DNA from: Polynucleobacter corsicus
GTDB taxonomy: Bacteria; Pseudomonadota; Gammaproteobacteria; Burkholderiales; Burkholderiaceae
Length of the DNA stretch: 64,000 nt
NCBI RefSeq assembly: GCF_018688255.1
Contig: NZ_CP061314.1
Coordinates: forward strand, 1,860,001 to 1,924,000
Direction of reading: 5' to 3'
Numbering within the stretch: position 1 is the stretch's first letter; every line of letters begins with the position of its first letter. The translations under genes and the position numbers were made by a program. Below the pieces are notes generated by a model. The model saw only the letters and a program-made list of their open reading frames with translations, was not told the DNA's origin and did not search any database. This document shows positions 17,658 to 26,319 of the stretch, in pieces.

Positions 17658-18530
17658 ATGAGTAAGACTTTAGAAATCTACTGTCCCGCAAAGCTCAATC
17701 TATTTCTACACATTGTTGGGCGTCGTGAAGATGGCTATCACCTACTCCAATCTGTCTTCCAGTTGATTGATTGGTGTGATGTCCTCACCTTAAAGCCCAT
17801 TTCTGAAAATGAGATTCGTCGTATTGACCCTATTCCAGGCGTTCCCCCAGAACAAGATTTAGTAGTCCGCGCCGCCCAAGCCTTAAAAGATTTTTGCAAG
17901 ACCAATCAGGGTGTTGAAATCGGCTTGAAAAAAATGATTCCCATGGGCGCAGGTCTGGGCGGTGGATCCTCTGATGCTGCATCCACACTCATAGGCCTGA
18001 ACACCCTTTGGGATCTCCATCTTGATATCGCTACCTTGTGTCAGCTCGGCCTAAAACTAGGGGCAGACGTGCCATTTTTCATCTTTGGCCAAAATGCATT
18101 TGTTGAGGGTGTTGGAGAGAAATTACAGGCAATTTCCTTGGAAACCCAAGACTTTGTGGTGATCTTCCCTAACCAGGGGATTGCCACTGCTCAGATTTTT
18201 CAAGACCCTCAATTGACCCGCGATCATGCACCGATTACAATAGATGGCTTTCTTGCATCGCCAAGCTCATATCAGTCGAATGATTGTCAGGCAGTAGCGG
18301 TGCAGAAATGTCCTGAAGTGAAGCAAGCTTTAGATTGGATTTACGAGGCAGTGCCCAACTCGGCACCTTGTATGTCCGGCTCTGGAAGTAGCGTTTTTGC
18401 CGCCTTAGACCCTAAGACGGACACCGCAAATCTAGAAAATCTTCTGCAAAATCTTCCAAAAGGATGGATAGGTCGAATTGTTCGGGGGCTAAATAAAAAT
18501 CCCGCTTACAATTTGATTTCTTCAGATTGA
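17658..18530 (+). CDS. ispE: 4-diphosphocytidyl-2-C-methyl-D-erythritol kinase
   Basis: ATP-dependent kinase of the MEP isoprenoid pathway, member of the GHMP family. The 290-aa protein starts with CPAKLNLFLHIVGRREDGYH. The GHMP phosphate-binding motif PMGAGLGGGSSDAAS is at residues 95-109 and the C-terminal motif MSGSGSSVFA is also present. I prefer ATG at 17658 over the adjacent TTG at 17655. It is followed by tRNA-Gln and prs, as in many betaproteobacteria. Confidence 0.95.
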   Translation: MSKTLEIYCPAKLNLFLHIVGRREDGYHLLQSVFQLIDWCDVLTLKPISENEIRRIDPIPGVPPEQDLVVRAAQALKDFCKTNQGVEIGLKKMIPMGAGLGGGSSDAASTLIGLNTLWDLHLDIATLCQLGLKLGADVPFFIFGQNAFVEGVGEKLQAISLETQDFVVIFPNQGIATAQIFQDPQLTRDHAPITIDGFLASPSSYQSNDCQAVAVQKCPEVKQALDWIYEAVPNSAPCMSGSGSSVFAALDPKTDTANLENLLQNLPKGWIGRIVRGLNKNPAYNLISSD

Positions 18531-18535
18531 CCTGT

Positions 18536-18612
18536 AGGGGAATCGCCAAGCTGGTTAAGGCACTGGATTTTGATTCCAGCATGCGAAGGTTCGAATCCTT
18601 CTTCCCCTGCCA
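18536..18612 (+). tRNA. tRNA-Gln (anticodon UUG)
   Basis: A complete 77-nt cloverleaf. The acceptor stem AGGGGAA pairs with TTCCCCT (18602-18608). The D stem is GCC/GGC. The anticodon stem CTGGA/TCCAG encloses loop TTTTGAT with anticodon TTG at 18570-18572. The T arm is GAAGG-TTCGAAT-CCTTC. The 3' CCA is encoded at 18610-18612. It lies between ispE and prs, probably in the same transcript. Confidence 0.96.
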
Positions 18613-18674
18613 AACTCTGTAGATACGACCAAAAAGACATCCATTCGACCTCTACCAAAACTCCAAAATCACCT

Positions 18675-19643
18675 ATGTCCGCCCCAATGAACGCTGATTT
18701 ACTGACTCTTTTCACAGGCAACGCAAATCCGGTTTTGGCCCATGCGGTAGCCAAAGAGCTCAATCTCCCTATGGGAAAAGCATTTGTTGGTCGATTTTCT
18801 GATGGTGAAATCCAGGTAGAAATTCAAGAAAACGTCCGCGGCAAGAACGTGGTCATTATCCAATCGACCTGCGCTCCAACGAACGATAGTTTGATGGAAC
18901 TCATGATCATGATTGATGCACTTAAACGAGCATCAGCAAGCCGTATAACCGCAGTGATCCCTTACTTCGGTTACGCTAGACAAGACCGTCGTCCACGCTC
19001 TGCACGGGTTGCCATCTCCGCCAGAATCGTAGCAAACATGCTTCAATCTGTTGCTGGCATTGAGCGTGTTTTGACCATGGATCTTCATGCCGACCAAATT
19101 CAAGGCTTCTTTGATATCCCAGTAGATAACATCTACTCATCCCCTGTATTACTCGCTGACCTTCAGGCCCAGAAAACCCAAAAAGATCTCATCATTGTTT
19201 CTCCGGATATTGGCGGTGTAGTTCGCGCGCGCGCAATGGCAAAGCAATTGGGCACAGATTTAGCAATTATTGATAAACGCCGCCCTAGAGCAAACGTATC
19301 AGAGGTAATGCACTTAATCGGTGAAGTAGAGGGTCGCCACTGCGTCATCATGGATGACATTATTGATACTGGCGGGACCCTTTGCAAAGCTGCTGAGGCA
19401 CTGAAAGAGCGTGGTGCTAAGGGCGTTACCGCTTACTGTACCCATGCAGTACTCTCTGGTGGTGCTGTAGCCCGTATTGCCGCCTCTAAGTTAGACGAAT
19501 TGGTTGTTACTGACACCATTCCGTTGACTGCTGAAGCCTTGAAAGTGAGCAAAATCCGTCAATTGAGCGTTGCCTCCATCCTGGCTGAAACCCTTTCCCG
19601 CATTAGTAAGGGTGATTCAGTGATGTCAATGTTCGCCGAATAA
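18675..19643 (+). CDS. prs: Ribose-phosphate pyrophosphokinase
   Basis: Makes PRPP from ribose 5-phosphate and ATP for nucleotide, His and Trp synthesis. The 322-aa protein contains the family signatures DLHADQIQGFFDIPVDN and the PRPP-binding loop VIMDDIIDTGGTL near residues 223-235. The start at 18675 (MSAPMNADLL) was chosen because the longer frame would begin inside the tRNA gene; a second ATG 12 bases later is possible. Confidence 0.97.
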   Translation: MSAPMNADLLTLFTGNANPVLAHAVAKELNLPMGKAFVGRFSDGEIQVEIQENVRGKNVVIIQSTCAPTNDSLMELMIMIDALKRASASRITAVIPYFGYARQDRRPRSARVAISARIVANMLQSVAGIERVLTMDLHADQIQGFFDIPVDNIYSSPVLLADLQAQKTQKDLIIVSPDIGGVVRARAMAKQLGTDLAIIDKRRPRANVSEVMHLIGEVEGRHCVIMDDIIDTGGTLCKAAEALKERGAKGVTAYCTHAVLSGGAVARIAASKLDELVVTDTIPLTAEALKVSKIRQLSVASILAETLSRISKGDSVMSMFAE

Positions 19644-19717
19644 GCCGAAAATAGCATTTAAACCCCAGTTTTAGGCAATATTGAGCCTTTTCTAGGCAAA
19701 AACTACGATTCCCAAGA

Positions 19718-19723
19718 TATAAT
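19718..19723 (+). promoter_or_regulatory. Possible -10 element upstream of rplY
   Basis: A perfect TATAAT lies 55 bases upstream of the rplY start, in the 135-bp gap after prs. No good -35 hexamer is found at the standard distance, so this may be a weak or activated promoter, or chance. Confidence 0.35.
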
Positions 19724-19778
19724 CAAAGGCTTTTCTGTTTGGTCGCGAACGGAAATTAACCTTAATTAGGAATTGAAT

Positions 19779-20417
19779 ATGAAAGTAGTAGCCTTTGAAA
19801 GAAGCGTACAGGGAACGGGTGCGAGCCGCCGTCTGCGCAACTCCGGTAAAACTCCGGGCATCATCTACGGCGGTAAAGACGCCGCAACAGTAATTGAGTT
19901 GGATCACAACGCACTGTTCCATGCTCTCCGCAAGGAAGCATTCCACTCATCCATCCTTGATCTCGAAATCGGCGGCAAAGCACAGAAAGTGTTGTTGCGT
20001 GATTACCAGATGCATCCATTTAAGCCTTTGGTTCTGCATATCGACTTCCAGCGCGTTTCCGCGACTGAAAAAGTTCACATGCGCGTTCCATTGCACTTCA
20101 TTAATGCTGACACTTCAGCTGCCGTGAAATTGCAAGGCGCTGTCATCAGCCACATCTCCACTGAATTGGAAATCTCTTGCTTACCAGCAGATTTGCCAGA
20201 GTTTATTGAAGTGGACTTGAACAAGATTGAAGTTGGTCATGGTATCCATGCTAAAGATATCGCATTACCAAAAGGCGTTACCTTGGTCTTGCATATTGAG
20301 CAAGAAAACCCAGTACTAGCTAACGCACGTATCCCAGCAGTGAAATCTGCCGATACTGAAGCTGCTCCTGCAGCTGCTGCGGCTCCTGCTGCTGAAGCCC
20401 CAAAGGATAAAGCTTAA
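19779..20417 (+). CDS. rplY: 50S ribosomal protein L25/general stress protein Ctc
   Basis: Binds 5S rRNA in the large ribosomal subunit. At 212 aa it is the long CTC form: an N-terminal L25 domain (residues about 1-95, with GTGASRRLRNSGKTPGIIYGG), a C-terminal TL5-like beta domain (about 100-185) and an Ala/Pro-rich tail ending in KDKA. The ATG at 19779 is preceded by AGGAA (19768-19772). A terminator follows. Confidence 0.95.
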   Translation: MKVVAFERSVQGTGASRRLRNSGKTPGIIYGGKDAATVIELDHNALFHALRKEAFHSSILDLEIGGKAQKVLLRDYQMHPFKPLVLHIDFQRVSATEKVHMRVPLHFINADTSAAVKLQGAVISHISTELEISCLPADLPEFIEVDLNKIEVGHGIHAKDIALPKGVTLVLHIEQENPVLANARIPAVKSADTEAAPAAAAAPAAEAPKDKA

Positions 20418-20447
20418 TCATTTAAGCTTTATTTTTGCGACAGAGGA

Positions 20448-20476
20448 AGCCCGCTTACAAGCGGGTTTTCTTTTTT
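20448..20476 (+). terminator. Rho-independent terminator after rplY
   Basis: The stem CCCGCT (20450-20455) pairs with AGCGGG (20460-20465) around a 4-base loop, followed by TTTTCTTTTTT. It separates rplY from pth. Confidence 0.85.
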
Positions 20477-20507
20477 GCAGAAAAGCTTTTATCCTTAAGC
20501 ACTCATC

Positions 20508-21104
20508 ATGACTAAATTAATTATTGGCCTAGGCAACCCAGGTGAAGAACATATTGAAGATCGGCACAATGCTGGCTTCTGGTTTGTGGACGCACTCGCC
20601 AAACAATTAAACGTCCGCTTTGAAACTGAAAAACGCTTTCATGGAAAAGTGGCCAAGGCTACATGGGAAGGTGAAGACCTCTTCTTGCTTAAGCCAAGCA
20701 CTTACATGAACCTGAGCGGTCAAGCTGTTGGAGCGCTATGCCGCTTTCATAAAATTACACCTAAAGATGTGTTGGTAGTACAGGATGAGCTAGATCTCAA
20801 GCCTGGCACTGCACGTATCAAGCTTGGTGGCGGCACTGGTGGACACAACGGTCTAAAAGATATCCAAGCCCACTTAGGAACCCCTGATTACTGGCGTCTG
20901 CGTTTGGGTATTGGCCACCCACGCGATCTTGCTGCAGAAGGTGCACGAGTGATGGATGTTGCTGACTACGTATTGAGAAGACCGCTGCAAGCAGAACAAA
21001 AGCAGATTGATGCCAGTATTGAAAATGGCTTACAAATTCTGCCCTTGTTCCTCAAGGGCGATGCTCAGGCAGCGATGCTGGAGTTGCACTCCAAAACGAA
21101 TTAA
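20508..21104 (+). CDS. pth: Peptidyl-tRNA hydrolase
   Basis: Recycles peptidyl-tRNA released from stalled ribosomes. The 198-aa protein shows the family residues Asn10 and catalytic His20 in GLGNPGEEHIEDRHNAGFW, the KPSTYMNLSG motif and the GGTGGHNGLKDI motif. It is convergent with the ferredoxin gene, 10 bp away. Confidence 0.96.
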   Translation: MTKLIIGLGNPGEEHIEDRHNAGFWFVDALAKQLNVRFETEKRFHGKVAKATWEGEDLFLLKPSTYMNLSGQAVGALCRFHKITPKDVLVVQDELDLKPGTARIKLGGGTGGHNGLKDIQAHLGTPDYWRLRLGIGHPRDLAAEGARVMDVADYVLRRPLQAEQKQIDASIENGLQILPLFLKGDAQAAMLELHSKTN

Positions 21105-21114
21105 AGGCTACTAA

Positions 21115-21384
21115 TTACTTATTTAGCGAGTGTTTTTTGGCAGCAGTTAAGGCCTGATACTTTGCCATTAACTGCGTTTGATTTTCAGAAAACGAGGGGT
21201 TCATCGGTATGCAGTCTACCGGGCAGACTTGCTGACACTGGGGCGCATCGTAGTGACCTACACATTCAGTGCATTTATTGGGATCGATCTCGTAGATTTC
21301 TAAACCCATGTAGATTGCATCATTCGGGCATTCAGGCTCACATACATCGCATTTGATGCATTCGTCCGTAATCATTAAAGCCAT
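21115..21384 (-). CDS. YfhL-type 2[4Fe-4S] ferredoxin
   Basis: Small electron carrier of 89 aa. Two cluster motifs are visible: CIKCDVCEPECP (spacing 2-2-3) and CTECVGHYDAPQCQQVCPVDC, with the enlarged loop of eight residues between second and third cysteines typical of the Allochromatium-type/YfhL ferredoxins. Partner enzymes cannot be named from sequence. It follows coaD and rsmD on the same strand. Confidence 0.92.
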   Translation of the reverse strand: MALMITDECIKCDVCEPECPNDAIYMGLEIYEIDPNKCTECVGHYDAPQCQQVCPVDCIPMNPSFSENQTQLMAKYQALTAAKKHSLNK

Positions 21385-21401
21385 ATTTTTGCCTACAAGC
21401 C

Positions 21402-21896
21402 TTACTCTTTACTCTTATTGGCTTCAATCTTTTTGATCAACCACTTTTCTACCGATGGGAATACAAACTTACTCACATCGCCACCCATAGAGGCAATCTC
21501 ACGCACAAAGGTGCCTGAGATAAATTGATATTGGTCTGATGGCGTAAGGAATAGCGTCTCAACATCGGGCAATAAATAGCGGTTCATACCGGCCATCTGG
21601 AATTCGTATTCAAAATCAGATACTGCACGTAAGCCACGCACAATCACACGTGCGTTATGTTCGCGAGCAAAATCTTTTAATAAACCTGTAAACCCGACAA
21701 TCTTCACATTGGAGTAATGGCCAAGAACTTCTTTGGCAATCTCAATGCGCTCATCCAGTGTAAAGAAAGGGCGTTTGCTACGACTATCAGCAACACCCAC
21801 AATGAGCTCGCCAAAAATGCTTGAGGCGCGGCGTACTAGGTCTTCGTGACCACGAGTAAAGGGATCAAATGTTCCAGGGTATACAGCAACAGTCAT
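21402..21896 (-). CDS. coaD: Phosphopantetheine adenylyltransferase
   Basis: Transfers AMP to 4'-phosphopantetheine in coenzyme A synthesis. The 164-aa protein has the nucleotidyltransferase motif in YPGTFDPFTRGHEDLVRRA and the RGLRAVSDFEYEFQMA and SGTFVREIA segments. It lies between rsmD and the ferredoxin, a common arrangement. Another CoA gene, coaX, lies later in the window. Confidence 0.96.
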   Translation of the reverse strand: MTVAVYPGTFDPFTRGHEDLVRRASSIFGELIVGVADSRSKRPFFTLDERIEIAKEVLGHYSNVKIVGFTGLLKDFAREHNARVIVRGLRAVSDFEYEFQMAGMNRYLLPDVETLFLTPSDQYQFISGTFVREIASMGGDVSKFVFPSVEKWLIKKIEANKSKE

Positions 21897-21932
21897 AAGG
21901 CTCCTAAGGCTTTTTCAGCTACAGGGGAGAGT

Positions 21933-22535
21933 TTAGTCCCTCTTAGAGCGAAATAGACAAGCTTTTACTTGTCCAGCCTCTAAGTATTTTCCGCAGTGCC
22001 AATCAGGCACTAAGGCCTCAATCTGCTCACGGGGGCGACTAGCAGGAAACTCTACGTAAATTCCCCCGCCTGCACTGTCATCACAAACACGAGCAGCCTC
22101 TATAAGCGCTTGATTTAACAGGCCCTCTTCCTGAAAGGGTGGGTCTATAAAGATCAAGTTGCTGGAGTGATCAGCTTGTTGTTTTAAGAACTCCAAACTA
22201 TCTCTGTGAAGAATCTGCACCTCCCCAGGAGCAGGAGATGACTCTAGTAAAGCAAAATTAGCTAGGAGCTTGGCATGAGCCTTTTTGTCTTTTTCTAATA
22301 GGGTTACTGAATGGGCATGTCGTGATGCAGCCTCAAAACCTAATGCGCCAGTACCAGCAAACAAATCTAAACAACGCAAGCCGACTAAATCTTGGCCGAG
22401 CCAATTAAATAGAGTCTCACGAACGCGATCGGTACTAGGGCGAAGACCAGGTAAATCCAGCACACCTAGCAAGCGACTACGCCAAACCCCACCAATAATG
22501 CGAATTTTCTGCGGAGGCTCAGAGCCCCTACTCAA
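21933..22535 (-). CDS. rsmD: 16S rRNA (guanine966-N2)-methyltransferase RsmD
   Basis: Methylates G966 of 16S rRNA. The 200-aa Rossmann methyltransferase shows IIGGVWRSRLL, RPSTDRVRETLFNWL, the SAM motif LDLFAGTGALGFEA and the catalytic NPPY-like motif FIDPPF. It is downstream of the two M16 peptidases and upstream of coaD on the same strand. Confidence 0.95.
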   Translation of the reverse strand: MSRGSEPPQKIRIIGGVWRSRLLGVLDLPGLRPSTDRVRETLFNWLGQDLVGLRCLDLFAGTGALGFEAASRHAHSVTLLEKDKKAHAKLLANFALLESSPAPGEVQILHRDSLEFLKQQADHSSNLIFIDPPFQEEGLLNQALIEAARVCDDSAGGGIYVEFPASRPREQIEALVPDWHCGKYLEAGQVKACLFRSKRD

Positions 22536-22554
22536 TGAAGCTGACCTGACTAGC

Positions 22555-23898
22555 TTATTTATTTTTTGCTCCTAAGACCACAATTTTCATACGATCCATG
22601 GCTAAGTATTTTTGGAACGCCGCTTTGACTTGCTCAAGGTTAACCGCCTCCACTTGCTTAGTCCAAATCTCCATCGTATCGAGAGGCAAATTATTCCAGG
22701 CAATGGATGACACGTTATCGAGTAACTTGCGGTTGTTATCAATTCTTAAAGGATAGCCATTGATTAAGTTTGCTTTGGCTGCCTCGAGCTCTCCTTGCGT
22801 TGGGCCATCAGCAATAAATTGCGCAATGGTAGAACTCATTACCTCTAGTGCCAAAGTAGCTTGATCATTCTTCGTTTGTAAACCCGCCTGAAATATCCCC
22901 GCATCCTTACCAGGGGCAAAGTAACTAAATACGCTGTACGCAAGACCACGCTTCTCGCGCACCTCTGACATGAGGCGGGATACAAAGCCGCCGCCGCCCA
23001 AAATATAGTTACCCACAAGCAATGGAAAGAAATCGGGGTTGTTACGGTTGATCGCAGTCATCCCCATAGTAATATGCGCTTGCTGCGAATCAAACGGAAT
23101 ACTAACTTCACGTTGACTTAAAGGCTCCACTGGTGAGCGCTCAAACTCCGGCAACTTAGGTACAGGAGATCCAGACTGAGGCACTCTTTGCAATAAACCC
23201 TGAACAATTTCAGCAGCCTCGGCTTTACTCACGTCACCCACAATGCTGACAGTCATTCGATCACCGCGGTAAAACTGTTTATGAAACTGCTGCAGGTCGT
23301 TTGCACCGATATTGGCAATACTTTTCACTGTTGGTGAATTGGCTAACGGATAGTTTCCATAAACAGATTTTCTAAAGCGACGATCCAAAACTGACTCTGG
23401 CTTAGTCTCGGACTCTAGCAAGGCAGTAGTCATCCTTTGCTTCTCACGCGCTAAGATCTTTGCATCATAAGTAGGTGCGCTCAACATCGCCGAAGCCAAT
23501 TGAACGGCGCGGTCACGTAAATCTTTGCGGCTCAAAGTCCGAATACGCATGACAGCGCGCTCACCACTCACAGAAATACCGAGGTTTGCGCCAAGGTCTG
23601 CAATCTCATCAGCAATCTGAGCCTCATTTAGCAGGCCCTGATCAGATTTAGCGCCATAGTTCATTAGCTGCCCAGCCATGGTAGCTAAACCACTTTTAAC
23701 TCCTGAGTCATAACGGTCACCTGCATCAATACTGATCTCAATATCCACCATGGGCAGCGCTTTAGTTTGCACTAAATAGGCTTGCGCGCCCTTGAAGAAG
23801 TCTAGCTTTTCTATAGGCAATATCGCGTGTGCAGATGTACTTGCTCCAACTATCAGCGCGATTACAAGACTGCTTTGTGAGATGAATTTATTTAGCAT
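22555..23898 (-). CDS. M16 family peptidase-like subunit, catalytically inactive partner
   Basis: A 447-aa exported protein with signal peptide ending near AHA (about residue 25). It has the M16 fold but no HxxEH zinc motif; the position reads EIADLGANLG. It keeps the C-terminal arginine-tyrosine segment (GGGFVSRLMSEVREKRGLAYSVFS). Paired M16 proteins usually form a dimer in which one subunit supplies zinc and the other the Arg/Tyr pair. The ATG at 23898 overlaps the upstream M16 gene by 11 bp. Expected location periplasm. Confidence 0.87.
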   Translation of the reverse strand: MLNKFISQSSLVIALIVGASTSAHAILPIEKLDFFKGAQAYLVQTKALPMVDIEISIDAGDRYDSGVKSGLATMAGQLMNYGAKSDQGLLNEAQIADEIADLGANLGISVSGERAVMRIRTLSRKDLRDRAVQLASAMLSAPTYDAKILAREKQRMTTALLESETKPESVLDRRFRKSVYGNYPLANSPTVKSIANIGANDLQQFHKQFYRGDRMTVSIVGDVSKAEAAEIVQGLLQRVPQSGSPVPKLPEFERSPVEPLSQREVSIPFDSQQAHITMGMTAINRNNPDFFPLLVGNYILGGGGFVSRLMSEVREKRGLAYSVFSYFAPGKDAGIFQAGLQTKNDQATLALEVMSSTIAQFIADGPTQGELEAAKANLINGYPLRIDNNRKLLDNVSSIAWNNLPLDTMEIWTKQVEAVNLEQVKAAFQKYLAMDRMKIVVLGAKNK

Positions 23899-25273
23899 CA
23901 CGATTGCCTCCTTGCTTGCTCTCACCGGACTGGCGCGCTTGCGGATCTAGCACTGCTATGGTGAGCCCTTCATCTACTAAATATTTTTTTGCAACGGCTT
24001 GAACTTGTGCGGGAGTAATAGTTTGCATCTTCTCCAGCATCACATCAATATCTTTCCAGGAGAATCCAGCCATCTCTGTGCTACCGATTTCCATGGCCTG
24101 GCCAAAAATGGAATCGCGCTTATAAATTTGATCAGACAAAATGCGCACCTTCACCCGCTTGAGCTCTGACTCTAAGATTCCTTTATCAACCACTTCTTTC
24201 AAGGCTTTGCGAATGCTGCTCTCTGCCTGCTCTACTGTCTTGCCTTTAGCCATACTGCTACTAATAAAAAATAGTTCAGGCCCTCTAGAGATCATGTCAT
24301 AACCGACGCCCACATCATTGACTACGCGCTCTTCCTTCACTAGGATGCGATTTAAGCGTGCGTTGTCATAACCGTCCAGTACAGCAGACAAAAGTTCTAG
24401 CGCATAGGGCTCGTTATCATCCAGTCTCCCCACTTCTAATTTTGGGACTTTCCAGGCCATCGCTAGTTGTGCACTATCCGCAGGCGCTTTTACTTGCACT
24501 CGCTTAGTGCCTTTTTGCATGGGTTCAATCTGAGGCTTACGTTCTGGCAACTCTCTTGCGGAAGCAACTCCGTAATATTTTTCCACCGCTCGTAGAATCA
24601 CTTGAGGGTCAACATCACCAGCAATAACGACAGTGGCATTATTTGGTTTGTACCAGCTACGATACCAATCGCGTGCATCAATGGCTTTCATATTCACCAA
24701 ATCATTCATCCACCCAACCACCGGATAACGATAAGGGGAACTCATATAAGCGGTGGCAGTGAGTGCTTCATCAAGCAAGCTACTGGGATTGTCTTCCGTA
24801 CGCAAACGACGCTCTTCCATCACTACCTGGATTTCTTTCAGAAATTCCGCATCATCAAAATTAAGATTAGACATCCGATCAGCCTCTAATCTCATTACCT
24901 CATCTAACTTAGACTTTTCAACTTGCTGAAAGTAAGCCGTGTAGTCACGAGAGGTAAAAGCATTTTCTCGACCGCCCACTGCTGCAACTAAGCGAGAGAA
25001 CTCGCCTGACTTTACTTTGTGGGTGCCCTTAAACATCATATGCTCCAGCACATGCGCTACCCCCGTCTTGCCGTTCACCTCATCTATAGAGCCAGCGCGG
25101 TACCAAACCATGTGCGCAACGGTAGGTGCGCGATGATCTTCACGCACAATCAACTTGAGGCCGTTGGAGAGTTGAAACTCGTGGGTATTTGCTTGGCCTA
25201 CCTCTGGAGCTGCAAAAGCAGCAGAACAGCTGAGGACTAAATAGAGAGAGAAACTGAATAAAGTGGAACGCAT
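23888..25273 (-). CDS. M16 family zinc metallopeptidase, active subunit
   Basis: A 461-aa exported protein with an N-terminal signal peptide (LVLSCSAAFA). The inverted zinc motif is His74-x-x-Glu77-His78 in AHVLEHMMFKGT. Family relatives are periplasmic peptide-degrading enzymes. It is translated just before its inactive partner, with overlap. Start at the ATG 25273; an in-frame GTG at 25285 is less likely. It is divergent from ftsY. Confidence 0.9.
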   Translation of the reverse strand: MRSTLFSFSLYLVLSCSAAFAAPEVGQANTHEFQLSNGLKLIVREDHRAPTVAHMVWYRAGSIDEVNGKTGVAHVLEHMMFKGTHKVKSGEFSRLVAAVGGRENAFTSRDYTAYFQQVEKSKLDEVMRLEADRMSNLNFDDAEFLKEIQVVMEERRLRTEDNPSSLLDEALTATAYMSSPYRYPVVGWMNDLVNMKAIDARDWYRSWYKPNNATVVIAGDVDPQVILRAVEKYYGVASARELPERKPQIEPMQKGTKRVQVKAPADSAQLAMAWKVPKLEVGRLDDNEPYALELLSAVLDGYDNARLNRILVKEERVVNDVGVGYDMISRGPELFFISSSMAKGKTVEQAESSIRKALKEVVDKGILESELKRVKVRILSDQIYKRDSIFGQAMEIGSTEMAGFSWKDIDVMLEKMQTITPAQVQAVAKKYLVDEGLTIAVLDPQARQSGESKQGGNRDAK

Positions 25274-25335
25274 CTGCAAGATCACCTATACCTAGAATTT
25301 AATTGATAAGATGCAAGGATTAAATTGTATCGATT

Positions 25336-26226
25336 ATGTTCGGCCTACGTAAAACCCTCGGATCCCTATTTAAATCCAATCAGACTGATGAAGCCTGGTT
25401 TGATGCCCTTGAAGAATCTCTCATTCTGAGTGATGTGGGTCTACCCACGACCGAACAACTGATTAGCAAACTCCGTAAGGCTGCTAAATCGGAAAAGGCC
25501 AGCAGCCCGGAAGAGCTCAAGCAACTGATGATCGAAGAAGTGGCGACACTCCTAAAATCTTTGGAGCCCAGCCCCAATCCCTTGTATGTCCATGAGCAAA
25601 AGACCACACCAGAGGTGTGGCTAGTCATTGGTGTCAATGGCGCCGGCAAAACCACCACGATCGGCAAACTCTGCAGACTTTTTCAGTCGCAAGGCAAATC
25701 TGTCTTACTGGCAGCTGGCGATACTTTCCGAGCTGCGGCACGCAACCAGCTCCTTGAATGGGGTGGCCGCAATCAGGTCGATGTCATCATGCAAGAAAGT
25801 GGTGATGCGGCGGCAGTGGCTCATGATGCTATTCATGCGGCGATTTCTCGTAAAAGCGATATTCTGATTATTGATACTGCCGGCAGACTGGCCACTCAAG
25901 ACCACCTGATGGAAGAGTTAAAGAAGGTCAAAAGAGTGATCGGTAAGGCCCTTCCTGGGGCGCCTCACCAGACTTTGCTTGTTCTTGATGGCAATACCGG
26001 TCAAAACGGTTTAAGCCAAGTCAGAGCCTTTCATGCCGCTTTAGAGCTTTCTGCCTTGATTGTGACTAAATTGGATGGCACCGCTAAGGGTGGAGTCATT
26101 TGCGCACTTGCCCAGACCCTCGGAGATGGGCTAAAACCCGCGGTTTTAGCCTTAGGCAAAGGTGAGGGAATTGATGATTTAGCCCCCTTCACGGCTAGTC
26201 AGTATTCTTCTGAATTATTCAATTAA
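25336..26226 (+). CDS. ftsY: Signal recognition particle receptor FtsY
   Basis: GTPase that docks ribosome-SRP complexes at the inner membrane. At 296 aa it has only the N and G domains; the long acidic A domain found in E. coli is absent and the protein starts directly with MFGLRKTLGSLF, a membrane-binding amphipathic-type start. G motifs: GVNGAGKTT from residue 99, DTFRAAA, DTAGR, TKLDGTAKGG. No lesion seen. Its divergent position to the M16 pair is conserved in betaproteobacteria. Confidence 0.95.
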   Translation: MFGLRKTLGSLFKSNQTDEAWFDALEESLILSDVGLPTTEQLISKLRKAAKSEKASSPEELKQLMIEEVATLLKSLEPSPNPLYVHEQKTTPEVWLVIGVNGAGKTTTIGKLCRLFQSQGKSVLLAAGDTFRAAARNQLLEWGGRNQVDVIMQESGDAAAVAHDAIHAAISRKSDILIIDTAGRLATQDHLMEELKKVKRVIGKALPGAPHQTLLVLDGNTGQNGLSQVRAFHAALELSALIVTKLDGTAKGGVICALAQTLGDGLKPAVLALGKGEGIDDLAPFTASQYSSELFN

Positions 26227-26254
26227 ATCATAGACTTATAGAGGTAAAAAACTA

Positions 26255-26281
26255 TTAGCACTCTCTTGACAAGAGTGCTAA
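26255..26281. promoter_or_regulatory. Perfect CIRCE operator (HrcA binding site) upstream of rpoH
   Basis: The arms TTAGCACTC (26255-26263) and GAGTGCTAA (26273-26281) form a perfect 9-bp inverted repeat with a 9-bp spacer, exactly the CIRCE consensus. A TTGACA hexamer (26266-26271) lies inside the spacer and could be the -35 element of the rpoH promoter, so HrcA binding would block RNA polymerase directly. The matching -10 is ambiguous (ACTTAT at 26289 with 17-bp spacing, or TAAAAT at 26279 with another -35). Confidence 0.9.
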
Positions 26282-26319
26282 AATAGACACTTATTAATAG
26301 CAAAAGCATATAAAAGAAA

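Noticed and set aside
20348..20412. Ala/Pro-rich repeats at the end of rplY and in the amtB linker (49870-49920)
   Set aside because: These are low-complexity coding stretches common in such tails and linkers, not DNA repeats of their own.
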